Positions 33,761 to 42,372 of a DNA stretch of 64,000 nucleotides are shown here, in pieces. Below the pieces are notes generated by a model. The model searched no databases and had not been told where the DNA came from. It saw only the letters and a list, made by a program, of their open reading frames with translations. Every line of letters starts with the position of its first letter. Position 1 is the stretch's first letter. The stretch comes from Candidatus Lutacidiplasma silvani (GTDB taxonomy: Archaea; Thermoplasmatota; Thermoplasmata; Lutacidiplasmatales; UBA184). The position numbers and the translations under genes are program-made. Location: the NCBI GenBank assembly GCA_022750295.1, contig JAKIVZ010000005.1, forward strand, positions 56,058-120,057, written 5' to 3'.

Positions 33761-34789
33761 TCAGAACCGGCGCCCGGTCGTCGGACGGTCGAGCCACTCG
33801 GCATCGGTCGCCCGGACTCCGCACCACACGTCCTCGGCGTCGAGAGGCCCGGTTCGGCCTTCGACCCGCTGGAGGACGCTCGCCCGGGCGAGGACGGTCG
33901 CCCCGGTCCGGACGAGGTCCGCGCGGATCGCATCGTCGACCGGCCCGGGGGGACCCGGCTCGGCGAGGGCCGCATCGATCGCATCGTCCCGCTCGAGGAG
34001 GTAGTGCAGGTACCCCTGCAGCATCCGACGGCCGGTGGTCGTCAGGGGCGGTGGAGCGTCGGGGGGCGGGACGACCCCGACGGTCGTCGGCTCGTCGCCC
34101 GCCTCGGACAGGGTGAGGACCAGCCAGCCCCCGGGGTGGGAGGCGAAGGCCACGACGCCGTGGGACCGGGCGTACGCGACCGGCAGCTCCGAGAGCTCCC
34201 CCTCGGCCCGGGGAGGGTCCTCGGGGGGGAACTCCGGCCGCTCGGGCCACGGGAGGTCGGCGTGCATCTCCGTCCGCCAGGCCCGCACGTCGTCGTCCCC
34301 GTCGCGCCCGCGAAATCGGACCCGGTGGCGGTCGAGTTCCCGGCGGGTCCCCGACCGGCCCCACTCCTCGCGCGCCGAGGCGATCTCTCCCTCGAGCCCG
34401 GCCGGGAGCTCGAGCCGGGGAGGGCCCGAAGCCCATCGAAGGAGGCCCGCCGCGTCGAGGCCCGGGCAGGAGAGGACGAGCGTCGCCTGCGCCCGGTCGG
34501 AGACGTGGACCGTGACCGGGAACATCGAACACGGAGCGGGACGGGCGGCGTGGGCCCGGCACCGGGATCCGGTCAGGAGGGCGCAGGCACCTCCGTTCCG
34601 TCGGCTCGCCACGAACGACCAGCCCCCCGTTTCCCCGGCGACGACCGGTAGCTCGGGTTCGATCGTCACGAGGCGGGACCGCTCCGTGGCCGTCAGGGCC
34701 GGCTCGGCGAAGCAACAAAGGCCGCAGCCGGGGAGGCAGCGGAACCGGAATCCTCCAAGGAGCGTCGTATCGAGGGGTGGGATCGGCAT
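33761..34789 (-). CDS. YkgJ-type zinc/iron-chelating cysteine cluster protein
   Basis: A 342-residue protein whose N-terminal 100 residues hold the family's cysteine set: CLPGCGLCC near 18, CALL near 69, CRAHAARPAPCSMFP near 76. The order and the RP-x-x-C element match the UPF0153/YkgJ cluster, which binds metal and is found in proteins of uncertain enzymatic role. The rest is specific to this protein and contains acidic and Pro-rich stretches. It begins 14 bp upstream of the HEIAE-protein gene's stop on the same strand, so the two may be co-transcribed. Confidence 0.8.
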   Translation of the reverse strand: MPIPPLDTTLLGGFRFRCLPGCGLCCFAEPALTATERSRLVTIEPELPVVAGETGGWSFVASRRNGGACALLTGSRCRAHAARPAPCSMFPVTVHVSDRAQATLVLSCPGLDAAGLLRWASGPPRLELPAGLEGEIASAREEWGRSGTRRELDRHRVRFRGRDGDDDVRAWRTEMHADLPWPERPEFPPEDPPRAEGELSELPVAYARSHGVVAFASHPGGWLVLTLSEAGDEPTTVGVVPPPDAPPPLTTTGRRMLQGYLHYLLERDDAIDAALAEPGPPGPVDDAIRADLVRTGATVLARASVLQRVEGRTGPLDAEDVWCGVRATDAEWLDRPTTGRRF

Positions 34790-34802
34790 CGGGAGTGCGC
34801 CG

Positions 34803-35729
34803 CTACGCCCGACGCTTCGGCCGGGCGGGGGCGTCGGCGGCGGGGACGGGCGCGGGGCCGTCCTTCGGCGGCGGATACTCGCACGCGGTCGCCGGTGCGG
34901 GGCACTGGGCGGACGACGCCGGCTGGACGATTGCGTTGACGAAGAATCCGTACTCGTACGGCGGGGGGAACTGGGCCGACGCCCCGAGGAACGCCCCCGT
35001 CGCGTCGAAGTACGCCCGGATCGGGGTCTGGCAGTTCGGTCCGCACGGGTCGCAGACCTCGGGGTTCGCGAGGTTCGCGTCCGGGTCGACGGTCAGCTCC
35101 GCGATCTCGTGGCTGAGCGCGAGCGCAAACAGGTCCTCCGGATCCGGGAGCGTCAGGGCCGGTCCGAGCACGTTGACGAACGCGTACGGGACCGCAGCCC
35201 GGCCGTGGTACCCGATCACCCCGCGACCCGGGTCGGCGTCGGTGTTGAGCGGCCCTCGGGGGCTGAGAACGACAAGACCCGTGGAAGTCGCGGGGAGCGC
35301 GTTGGCCTGAACGAGCTGGTCCACCCACCCCTGAACGACCGAGTCGTTGAACACCCCCTTCGGGACCGAGACGGGGAGGGGGATCGGACGGGCTGCGATT
35401 GCCAGCGCATTCGGCCCGTACTGGGACGCGTACGTCGAGATCGGCCCGGCGGCCTGCCCCGCGAACTTCATGGCGACCTCGAGGTCGGCGGGCGCGACGG
35501 CGAATTGCTTCGACCCCGCCGTGATCGTGAGGTGCGCGAAGACGAGCGAACCGGCGAACAGTGGCGAAGCGGGCGCCGACCCGGCGGCCGGGACCTTTCC
35601 GGGGGCCAGCGCATCCCGGAGCAGGAACTTCATCGACGGATCGGTCCCCTCGAGAACGCTCGCGAACCCTTCCAGAGGCTCGACGGGGGGTACGATGTCC
35701 GGCCGGGTCCTCTGGAGGTGGCGGGCCAC
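34803..35729 (-). CDS. Putative metallopeptidase-like protein with HEIAE motif
   Basis: The clear core is ALALSHEIAELTVDP followed by NPEVCDPCGPNC, a pattern seen in secreted-type proteins with an SHE-x-x-E-x-x-T-DP zinc helix and a downstream Cys-rich loop. Upstream lies a beta-rich region (VVQGWVDQLVQANALP, GVIGYHGRAAVPYAFVNV). The tail is Pro/Ala-rich. No signal peptide is apparent at this start, which is uncertain: GTG 35729 (308 residues) or ATG 35633 (276 residues). The frame is open far upstream but there it shadows other genes. Function unproven. Confidence 0.6.
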   Translation of the reverse strand: MARHLQRTRPDIVPPVEPLEGFASVLEGTDPSMKFLLRDALAPGKVPAAGSAPASPLFAGSLVFAHLTITAGSKQFAVAPADLEVAMKFAGQAAGPISTYASQYGPNALAIAARPIPLPVSVPKGVFNDSVVQGWVDQLVQANALPATSTGLVVLSPRGPLNTDADPGRGVIGYHGRAAVPYAFVNVLGPALTLPDPEDLFALALSHEIAELTVDPDANLANPEVCDPCGPNCQTPIRAYFDATGAFLGASAQFPPPYEYGFFVNAIVQPASSAQCPAPATACEYPPPKDGPAPVPAADAPARPKRRA

Positions 35730-35830
35730 CTTCAGCGACCGGGTCGCGCACGACCGGTCGATGCGAGGCGCGTCGGCCAACGTCGGGCTCCGGCTCGGTC
35801 GAATCGCGGGGACGACGATCGGCGGGGCCG

Positions 35831-36175
35831 CTAGACGCGATGCCGGCAGTGCTGCTGGATTCGGTCCGAGAGCGCCGGGAACTGCCAGGGCCGACCGAAC
35901 TGGCTGAGCTCGGAGTAGCCGGATTTCGAGGACCAGTAGAACCAGTCGTCGCACACGCCCTCGGAGCGCTCGACGACCATGCCCGAGCTCCCCGCCCGCC
36001 CCGCGCGGGCGAGATGGTTGAGGGCCCGCTGCGTCTCGACGAGCATGTCCTCCCCGAGGTGCTTCGAGCCGACCGAATCGAACATCTCGTGCACACACCA
36101 CGGCTGTTCGGGGTGCGCGTTCAGGTACGTCTCGAGGTCCTTCATGAGCGGCCCGAGTGAATCGTCTTCGGCCAT
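35831..36175 (-). CDS. Small protein of unknown function, possibly winged-helix
   Basis: A 114-residue protein, acidic at the N-terminus (MAEDDSLGPLMKDLETYLN) with an HPEQPWCVHEMFDSVG segment and a helix (VETQRALNHLARAGRAG) followed by a short beta-type stretch. The helix-turn-helix-like order would fit a DNA- or protein-binding winged helix, but there is no firm match. A TATA-like GTTCAAGTA lies inside an 11-bp inverted repeat (36188-36221) upstream, hinting at tight control. Confidence 0.6.
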   Translation of the reverse strand: MAEDDSLGPLMKDLETYLNAHPEQPWCVHEMFDSVGSKHLGEDMLVETQRALNHLARAGRAGSSGMVVERSEGVCDDWFYWSSKSGYSELSQFGRPWQFPALSDRIQQHCRHRV

Positions 36176-36187
36176 GGTCGGGCAGAG

Positions 36188-36221
36188 CGCGGTCGCGGTA
36201 CTTGAACGCTCCGCGACCGCG
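36188..36221. promoter_or_regulatory. 11-bp inverted repeat around a TATA-like box
   Basis: CGCGGTCGCGG (36188-36198) and its exact reverse complement CCGCGACCGCG (36211-36221) flank TACTTGAACGCT. On the minus strand the spacer holds GTTCAAGTA, 25-35 nt before ATG 36175. It could be an operator of that gene or a terminator hairpin of the gene ending at 36239. Confidence 0.5.
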
Positions 36222-36238
36222 GGGGAACCCCGACCCGT

Positions 36239-37516
36239 TCAGTCCGGTCCCACGCGGGACGAGCGAAGGTGCGCGGTCCAACCGGCCCGGCGCCGTGCAG
36301 AGATCCGGACCTCGCGAGCCCCGACGAACCGGGCCAGCCGATCGAGCGCGTCCTGGACCTCCCCGCCGACAACCTCCCCCTCTTCGACTCCGGGCTCGGC
36401 GTGGGCGGCCCGTACGGTCAAACGGCGGCGAGGCCGGTCCACGACGGGGTCCAGCCGTCCCACGAGGCGGTCCCCGAACAGGACCGGGAGGGAGTAGTAC
36501 CCGAACCGGCGCAATCGCTTCGGGGTGTAGATCTCGATCCGGTAGTGGAACCCGAAGAGGGACTCGGTCCGGTCTCGGTTCGTGATCAGATTGTCGAACG
36601 GGGAGAGGAGGGAGACCCGGGGCGGCACGGCACGGACCGGCCGTTCGAGGTCCCCGCGACGGGCCGGGAGCGCGTACCACGCGGCTCGTGCGGTCCGGGA
36701 ACTCCCCGGCAGAGTAACTCGGATCGCCCGCGACTCCCCGACGGCCCGCTCGAGCGCGGGAGCCGTCCCGGCCGTCCAGCTCGCGGCCATGTACTGCTGG
36801 ACCTGTCGCGCCGTCGCCACCCCCAGCGCCTCGAGGGCGCGGAGGGCGAACCGCTCGGCGAGCTGGTCGGGGGTTCCCTCGACCGGCCGGACCTGGGACG
36901 GGAACCAGCCCTGGGTCCGGACCCAGAGTCGGCGCCCGTTCGTGCGGTGGCTGACGTTCAGCTCGCCGTCCATCCAGAGGAAGTGGAGCATCCGGTCGAC
37001 GTCGCGGCCGATGCTCCAGCCGCTCCGGTCCACGCCGCGAGCCGAGTCGTCCGCGAACGCGGCGGACGGGAGCGGCCCGCCCGCGTCCAGCTGGTCCAGG
37101 ATCGAGCGTCGGAGCGCGGCGTGGTCGGACTTCCACCGGGCGATCTGGCGGTCCCGAACGTCCGGCCGACCGACAGAGTGCGCGGCCAGGGCCAAGTGGC
37201 CGGCGAGTTCTTCCGACGGAACGATCGACGCTGCATGGGCCCAGTATTCGGTGATCGTCCGACGATCTCGCTGGAGCCGGTCGAGGATCTCCCGGTCGAA
37301 CGTCCCTAGGCGGGCGTAGAGCACGAGATGTTGGCTCCGTTCGACGACCTGGATCGGGTCCAGCTGGACATACCCGAGGTGCCGAACGAGGTCGAGGACG
37401 TCGCGTTCGGTCACCCGCCGCAAGGGCGGACGTCCAAGGCGTTGCGCGGAGACCGCGACCCGACGCACGACCTCGGCCGAAACCTCGACGGCGTCGCCGA
37501 CCGGCTTCAAGCTCAC
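36239..37516 (-). CDS. Winged-helix DNA glycosylase of the YcaQ (AlkX/AlkZ) family
   Basis: A 425-residue protein matching the HTH_42 / YcaQ family that removes alkylated or cross-linked bases. The catalytic region is LGYVQLDPIQVVERSQHLVLYAR, with Q-L-D (the QΦD form of E. coli YcaQ, not the QΦQ of Streptomyces AlkZ). Further conserved parts are LHFLWMDGELNVSHRTNG and LLSPFDNLITNRDRTESLFGFHYRIEIYTPKRLRRFGYYSLPVLFGDRLVGRLD near the C-terminus. It may repair crosslinks or alkylation damage. The gene is separated from the APS kinase by 28 bp. Confidence 0.85.
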   Translation of the reverse strand: MSLKPVGDAVEVSAEVVRRVAVSAQRLGRPPLRRVTERDVLDLVRHLGYVQLDPIQVVERSQHLVLYARLGTFDREILDRLQRDRRTITEYWAHAASIVPSEELAGHLALAAHSVGRPDVRDRQIARWKSDHAALRRSILDQLDAGGPLPSAAFADDSARGVDRSGWSIGRDVDRMLHFLWMDGELNVSHRTNGRRLWVRTQGWFPSQVRPVEGTPDQLAERFALRALEALGVATARQVQQYMAASWTAGTAPALERAVGESRAIRVTLPGSSRTARAAWYALPARRGDLERPVRAVPPRVSLLSPFDNLITNRDRTESLFGFHYRIEIYTPKRLRRFGYYSLPVLFGDRLVGRLDPVVDRPRRRLTVRAAHAEPGVEEGEVVGGEVQDALDRLARFVGAREVRISARRRAGWTAHLRSSRVGPD

Positions 37517-37544
37517 GTCGACGGCCCTCGGGGCGCGGGGGTTG

Positions 37545-38111
37545 CTAGGGGACGGGGATCGGCAGGAAGCCGCGCTTCGCCAAGTGGGCGAGGATTGCGT
37601 CGGTGCCGGCCTCGGGCGGGTCCGTCGACGTGTCCACGACGAGGTCGGGGTTGAGCGGCTCCTCGAACGGGTCGTCGACGCCGGTCAGCTTCTTGAGCGC
37701 CCCCTCCCCGGACCGCTTGTAAACCCCTTTCGGGTCCCGCTTGCGGCAGATCGAGATCGGGCAGTTGAGCCAGATCTCGCTGAAATGGTCGCTGGCGACG
37801 GCCCGGGCCGCCTGCCGGGACGTCTCGTACGGCGTGATCATCGCGACGAGCACTGCGACTCCGTTCCGAGCGAGGAGGCGGGCCACGTAGCTCACCCGAC
37901 GGGCGTGGAATTCGCGATCCTTGCGGCTGTAGCCGAGCTCGGGCGAGAACATCGCCCGGGCATCGTCGCCATCCAGGATCTCGGCCTTGTAGCCCACGGC
38001 CCGGAGGCGCTGGCCCACCTGCCGGGAGAGCGTCGACTTTCCGGAACCGGGGAGTCCCTCGATCCACGCGACGAAGCCGTGCACCGGCGGAGGTGGGGAG
38101 GGGGTCGCCAT
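37545..38111 (-). CDS. cysC: Adenylylsulfate kinase (APS kinase)
   Basis: A 188-residue kinase that phosphorylates APS to PAPS. Motifs: P-loop WIEGLPGSGKSTLSRQ near 20, AEILDGDDARAMFSPELGYSRKDREFHARR (the substrate-binding loop), and the lid region PISICRKRDPKGVYKRSGEG near 125. No ATP sulfurylase is adjacent, so it may serve sulfation rather than assimilation. ATG 38111 is chosen because GAGGAG lies five nt upstream; the in-frame GTG at 38123 would place the Shine-Dalgarno inside the gene. A palindrome overlies the likely promoter. Confidence 0.9.
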   Translation of the reverse strand: MATPSPPPPVHGFVAWIEGLPGSGKSTLSRQVGQRLRAVGYKAEILDGDDARAMFSPELGYSRKDREFHARRVSYVARLLARNGVAVLVAMITPYETSRQAARAVASDHFSEIWLNCPISICRKRDPKGVYKRSGEGALKKLTGVDDPFEEPLNPDLVVDTSTDPPEAGTDAILAHLAKRGFLPIPVP

Positions 38112-38133
38112 CGAACTCCTCACCCGCCTTGCC

Positions 38134-38152
38134 GGGGCAAATACGTTGCCCC
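38134..38152. promoter_or_regulatory. Palindrome GGGGCAA-ATACG-TTGCCCC upstream of cysC
   Basis: Perfect 7-bp arms with a 5-bp spacer. The minus-strand TATA-like CGTATTTGC overlaps the spacer and right arm, about 30 nt before ATG 38111, so a protein bound here could block the promoter. Confidence 0.45.
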
Positions 38153-38279
38153 TCGGCCCCGGTTCCGGTCGGGACCCCGTCGGAACGCCGTCGGGTCGTT
38201 CGCCCTCTCATTGCGTATGTCGGAACGAGCCGAGCGCCATTCCGGCGTGTTTCGAGGCCAGTATGCATCCGTATCCGGA

Positions 38280-38287
38280 TTTTTATA
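38280..38287 (+). promoter_or_regulatory. Strong TATA box upstream of the pst operon
   Basis: TTTTTATA is the best archaeal TATA match in the window. It lies 26-33 nt before ATG 38313 and about 110 nt before pstS ATG 38396. Confidence 0.6.
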
Positions 38288-38312
38288 CCCCCCCTCAGTC
38301 GGCCGCGCCACC

Positions 38313-38399
38313 ATGACCCCGACGACCCGCGGACCGAGTCGGCTCCCCGGCCCATTCGGATCGAGGACGATCGCCGGGATGGGACGGGACCACGCATGA
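38313..38399 (+). CDS. Possible leaderless leader peptide of pstS (28 residues)
   Basis: ATG 38313 sits at leaderless distance from the TATA box at 38280. The frame encodes MTPTTRGPSRLPGPFGSRTI plus AGMGRDHA, and its TGA overlaps the pstS start as ATGA (38396-38399). The geometry is that of a translationally coupled upstream ORF. The peptide matches nothing I know and is Arg/Pro/Gly-rich, so it could be incidental. Confidence 0.4.
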   Translation: MTPTTRGPSRLPGPFGSRTIAGMGRDHA

Positions 38400-39631
38400 G
38401 CGGAACTCGAGAATCGACGCCGACCCCGACACCGGCCGCGCCCGAGACGAACGAACCGAAGATCCATCGGAAGACGAACCGGACCGCGCTCTACGCGGCC
38501 GTGGGGGTGATCGTGATCGTCGTGATCATCGTTCTCGCCGCCTACGGGGCCGGGCTCCTCACGAAGCACACGTCGACCGCTCCGCCAGGAGCGTGCCCGA
38601 CCGGGGTGACCCTCGATGCGGCCGGGGCAAGCTTCATCACTCCGATCATGAGCCAATGGAGTCACGGATACAACTCCGCGACCGGGAACTCTATCTCGTA
38701 CGATGCGAGCGGCGCCGGGGCGGGCATCACGTCGCTCCAGGACGCCCAGGTGGACGTCGCGACGACCGACAACCCGATCAGCGCGACGTTGCAGGCGCAG
38801 ATGAAGGGCCCCATCCTGACGATTCCGATTACCGCCGGCGCCCTCGCGATCGTGTACAACCTGCCAGGCGTGACCGCCCCGCTCAAGCTTTCCGGTCCGA
38901 CGATCGCGGACATCTACCTCGGCCTGATCACGAACTGGAACAGCAGCGCCATCACGGCGAACAACTCCGGCTTCCACCCCGGGAACGAGGCCATCGTCCC
39001 CGTGGTCCGGGAGGACGCGGCGGGCACGACCTTCGTGCTGTCCGACTTCCTGTCGGACGACAGCCCGAAGTTCAACACGACCGTCGGCGAGGGGATCTCC
39101 GTGAACTGGCCGGCGGTTTCGGGAGAGACCGCACAGACCGGGAACTCCGGTGTGTACAAGTACGTCCTCAAGACGCCGTACTCATTCGGCTACGTCGACC
39201 TCACCGACGTGCTCAACAACCAGGTGCAGTACGCTTCGGTCCTCAACCCGTCGGGCGATTCCATCACCCCGAACCTTGAGGACTCGGCGAGCGCCGTCGC
39301 GGACATGTCGGCCAAGATCACGTTCCCCGCCGTCGCGGGGGGGAACTGGAACAACGTCAGCCTCGTCAACTCCCCCGCTGCGGCGGACTATCCGCTCGTC
39401 ACGTTCTCGTACGCGTTCGTGTACGAGACGCTGGGCGTCGGGTACGAGTCGAGCGCCGCGCGGGCGCAGGCGATCGAGCAGTTCCTGAACTGGACGATCA
39501 GCGCGTCTGGTGGCCAGGCGGATGCGGCGCCGCTGTACTACGTCAGCCTGCCGTCGGCGGTGCTCGCCCTCGATGCGACGGGACTCCACGCGCTCACCTT
39601 TAATGGGGCGGCCATCCCCAGTTGCGGGTGA
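38396..39631 (+). CDS. pstS: Phosphate ABC transporter, substrate-binding protein
   Basis: A 411-residue phosphate-binding protein. The cytoplasmic N-tail is followed by a transmembrane anchor (LYAAVGVIVIVVIIVLAAYGAG, about 32-53). The PBP-like domain comes next: GAGAGITSLQDAQVDVATTDNPIS and the phosphate-contacting SGAGAG and VREDAAGTTFVLSDFLS (where PstS has SGT). It is anchored rather than free, and the N-terminal tail is Pro/Thr-rich. The gene opens the pst operon and overlaps pstCA by 29 bp. Start ATG 38396 is preferred because the upstream frame is out of register with the promoter. Confidence 0.92.
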   Translation: MSGTRESTPTPTPAAPETNEPKIHRKTNRTALYAAVGVIVIVVIIVLAAYGAGLLTKHTSTAPPGACPTGVTLDAAGASFITPIMSQWSHGYNSATGNSISYDASGAGAGITSLQDAQVDVATTDNPISATLQAQMKGPILTIPITAGALAIVYNLPGVTAPLKLSGPTIADIYLGLITNWNSSAITANNSGFHPGNEAIVPVVREDAAGTTFVLSDFLSDDSPKFNTTVGEGISVNWPAVSGETAQTGNSGVYKYVLKTPYSFGYVDLTDVLNNQVQYASVLNPSGDSITPNLEDSASAVADMSAKITFPAVAGGNWNNVSLVNSPAAADYPLVTFSYAFVYETLGVGYESSAARAQAIEQFLNWTISASGGQADAAPLYYVSLPSAVLALDATGLHALTFNGAAIPSCG

Positions 39632-41612
39632 GGAGGGGCCCGAGATACCCACGGCACCGCCTCGGGTCTCGCGGCCCGCCCTGCTGCGCCGCGGGACCCT
39701 CCTGATTCGCCTGAGCCGGGCGTTCCACGGCCTCACGGGTGGGTTCGCGCTCGGCCTCCTCGGGCTCTTTGTCGCCCTCGTCGCCGTCCTCGCTCGGGCC
39801 TCGTGGGGTTCGATCTTCCGGTACGGTCCGGGGTTTCTTTCCGGGCCCACGTGGGACCCGGTCCACGGGATCTTCGGGGCGTGGCCGTTCGTGGCCGGAA
39901 CGCTCGTCACCAGCGCGATCGGGCTCGCCCTCGCCGTCCCGGTGGCACTCGCCGTCGCCGTGTTCCTCTCCGAGCTGGCTCCCCCCCGGATCCGGCTCGC
40001 GCTCTCCACGACCGTCGACCTGCTCGCCGCGGTGCCCTCGGTCGTCTACGGGTTCTGGGCCGTCGCGGTCCTGGTCCCCCTGATGGCGGGGACGATCGAA
40101 CCGGGGATCCAGCGCACGACCGGGGCGGTGGGGCCGTTCTCCGGACACGCGGGCGGCCTCGACGTTCTGACCGCCGGGATTGTCCTCGCGATCATGATCC
40201 TCCCGACGATCTCCGCCGTCTCGCGCGAAGCGCTCTCGGCCGTCTCCCGGCAGCAGCGGGAGGCCGCGATGAGCCTCGGCGCGACCCGGTGGGAAGCGAC
40301 TCGACTGGCCGTGCTGGGGCCGGCCCGGTCGGGAATCGTGGGGGCCATCCTGCTCGGGCTCGGCCGGGCGCTCGGCGAGACGATCGCCGTCACGCTCGTC
40401 ATCGGAGACATCAATCGGGTCCCGACTTCGATCTTCTCGCCCGGACAGACAATCTCGAGCTTGATCGCGGGCGACTTGAATTCGGCCGTCGCCGAAGGTC
40501 CGGCGGTGTACGGCGCCCTGGTCGAACTCGGCCTCGTCCTCCTCCTCCTGACGATCGCGGTCAACGTGGTCGCCCGGCTCCTCATCTGGCGAATCCGGGG
40601 GGGCGAAGCCGGCGGAGCGCGCCACCGGCGGAAGCACTCCCGGTCGAGCTTGCTTCTCGCGGCCACTCCCACGGACCCGACCCACGTCCCCGTCGACCGG
40701 TGGCACCGACGGAGGGCTGCGGCGTTGGCCCAGCTTCCGCGACGGGTTCGCCGCCGACACCGGACGTACCTCCTGCTCGCTGCCCTCTGCCTCGCGGCGA
40801 CGGTCCTCGCCATCCTCCCCCTGGCGAGCATCGTCTACACCGCCGTCCAGAACGGGGGATCGGCCGTCGTGCGGCCCACGTTTTACACCGAGACCCAGCC
40901 GGCGGCGTGCAATCCCGGCGTCCTTACCCCCACCTGCCCGATCGGAGGGGTCGGCCCGCAGATCGAGGGGACGCTCCTCCTTCTCGGCGTCGCGGCGCTC
41001 ATCGCGATCCCGGTGGGGATCCTGATCGGGGTGTACCTCGCGGAGTACGGGCGCAACCGGCTCGGGCCGGGGGTCAGTTTCATCACCGACGTGATGACCG
41101 GCGTCCCGTCGATCCTGCTCGGGGTGTTCGTCCTCGCCCTGTTCCTCCGGTACTTCTCCAACGTGGCCACGAGCGCGATCGCCGGGAGCGTCGCCCTCTC
41201 GATCCTGATGTTGCCCCTCATCGTGCGCACGACCGAGGAAGCCCTGAAGACGGTCCCCGTGAGCGTGCGGGAATCCGCGCTCGCCCTCGGGTTTCCCCGA
41301 CATCGGGTGACCCTCCGAGTGGCGATCGGAACCGCCCGGAACGCGATCGTCACCGGCGTCCTCCTGGCCGCCGCCCGCGCGGGGGGCGAAACGGCGGCGC
41401 TGATCTTGACGACCGGCGGATTCCAGTTCTGGCCGACCGGATTGACCCACCCAATCGGAGCCCTTCCCCTCCTGATCTTCCAATCCGGACTTTCCGGATA
41501 CGCAAACTGGGAGACCGACGCGTGGGGGGCGACGCTCCTCCTGTTGGCCATTATGCTCATCATCAGCGTCGGCACCCGCCTCCTCCTAAGGAGGGCTCCG
41601 GCCAGTGAGTAG
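39603..41612 (+). CDS. pstCA: Fused phosphate ABC transporter permease PstC-PstA
   Basis: A single 669-residue frame with two permease halves. The first (about 30-340) has the PstC-type EAA loop [21 protein letters not shown] and [16 protein letters not shown]. The second (about 395-665) has [23 protein letters not shown] and [16 protein letters not shown], the PstA forms. In most organisms these are separate proteins; here a basic linker (about 335-390, [11 protein letters not shown]...[12 protein letters not shown]) joins them. The fusion is in one continuous frame with no sign of a read-through stop. The pstB start overlaps its stop by 8 bp. Confidence 0.9.
   Translation: MGRPSPVAGEEGPEIPTAPPRVSRPALLRRGTLLIRLSRAFHGLTGGFALGLLGLFVALVAVLARASWGSIFRYGPGFLSGPTWDPVHGIFGAWPFVAGTLVTSAIGLALAVPVALAVAVFLSELAPPRIRLALSTTVDLLAAVPSVVYGFWAVAVLVPLMAGTIEPGIQRTTGAVGPFSGHAGGLDVLTAGIVLAIMILPTISAVSREALSAVSRQQREAAMSLGATRWEATRLAVLGPARSGIVGAILLGLGRALGETIAVTLVIGDINRVPTSIFSPGQTISSLIAGDLNSAVAEGPAVYGALVELGLVLLLLTIAVNVVARLLIWRIRGGEAGGARHRRKHSRSSLLLAATPTDPTHVPVDRWHRRRAAALAQLPRRVRRRHRTYLLLAALCLAATVLAILPLASIVYTAVQNGGSAVVRPTFYTETQPAACNPGVLTPTCPIGGVGPQIEGTLLLLGVAALIAIPVGILIGVYLAEYGRNRLGPGVSFITDVMTGVPSILLGVFVLALFLRYFSNVATSAIAGSVALSILMLPLIVRTTEEALKTVPVSVRESALALGFPRHRVTLRVAIGTARNAIVTGVLLAAARAGGETAALILTTGGFQFWPTGLTHPIGALPLLIFQSGLSGYANWETDAWGATLLLLAIMLIISVGTRLLLRRAPASE
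41582..41594 (+). promoter_or_regulatory. Shine-Dalgarno of pstB within a small hairpin
   Basis: AAGGAGG (41588-41594) lies 10 nt before GTG 41605. The sequence CCTCC-TAA-GGAGG can fold on itself, pairing the ribosome-binding site with an anti-Shine-Dalgarno-like segment inside the end of pstCA. Confidence 0.45.
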
Positions 41613-42372
41613 CGACGTTCTCCGGGGCAAGCTCTCCGTTCGCGGTCTCAATGCCTGGTACGGCAAGCGCCAGGTCCTCTACGACGTCGACCTCGACATC
41701 CCGGACGGGGGCGTCACCGCGATCATCGGGCCGTCCGGCTGCGGCAAGTCGACGTTCCTCCGCTGTTTGAACCGCCTCCACGAGGAGACGCCGGGGGGAC
41801 GGGTCGACGGGTCGATCCAGCTCGATTCGGAGGAGATCCGCGACCAGAACGAGGTCTTCGTCCGGTGCCGGGTCGGGATGGTGTTCCAACGCCCGAGCCC
41901 GTTCCCGAACCTCTCGATCTACGAGAACGTCGCCGCCGGCCTCCGTCTGCTCGGGATCCGCAAGCGCGACGAGCTCGACGCGGGGGTCCTCGACAGTCTG
42001 CGGAAGGCGGGGCTCTGGGACGAGGTCAAGGACGACGTCGACGCCCCCGCCACGAGCCTCTCGGGCGGGCAGCAGCAGCGGCTGTGCATCGCCCGGGCGC
42101 TCGCGGTCGGCCCGGAGGTCCTTCTCCTCGACGAGCCGTGCTCGGCCCTCGACCCGATCGCGACCACGAAGGTCGAGCACCTCATCGCGGGCCTGAAGGC
42201 GACCTACACCGTCGTCATCGTGACCCACAACCTCGCGCAGGCGACGCGGGTCGCGGACCACACCGCGTTCTTCTACCTCGGGAAGCTCGTCGAGTTCGGC
42301 ACGACCGACGGGATCTTCCACCACCCGAAGGAAAAGCTCACCGAGAACTACGTCACGGGGCTGTTCGGGTAG
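41605..42372 (+). CDS. pstB: Phosphate ABC transporter, ATP-binding protein
   Basis: A 255-residue ABC ATPase: Walker [20 protein letters not shown] near 37, Q loop [20 protein letters not shown] (FQ-x-P is typical of PstB), signature [16 protein letters not shown] near 150, Walker [20 protein letters not shown], and the H-loop [15 protein letters not shown]. It completes the PstSCAB importer. The usual regulator gene phoU is not next to it. The 3' end overlaps the convergent nikR gene by 20 bp. Confidence 0.94.
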   Translation: MSSDVLRGKLSVRGLNAWYGKRQVLYDVDLDIPDGGVTAIIGPSGCGKSTFLRCLNRLHEETPGGRVDGSIQLDSEEIRDQNEVFVRCRVGMVFQRPSPFPNLSIYENVAAGLRLLGIRKRDELDAGVLDSLRKAGLWDEVKDDVDAPATSLSGGQQQRLCIARALAVGPEVLLLDEPCSALDPIATTKVEHLIAGLKATYTVVIVTHNLAQATRVADHTAFFYLGKLVEFGTTDGIFHHPKEKLTENYVTGLFG

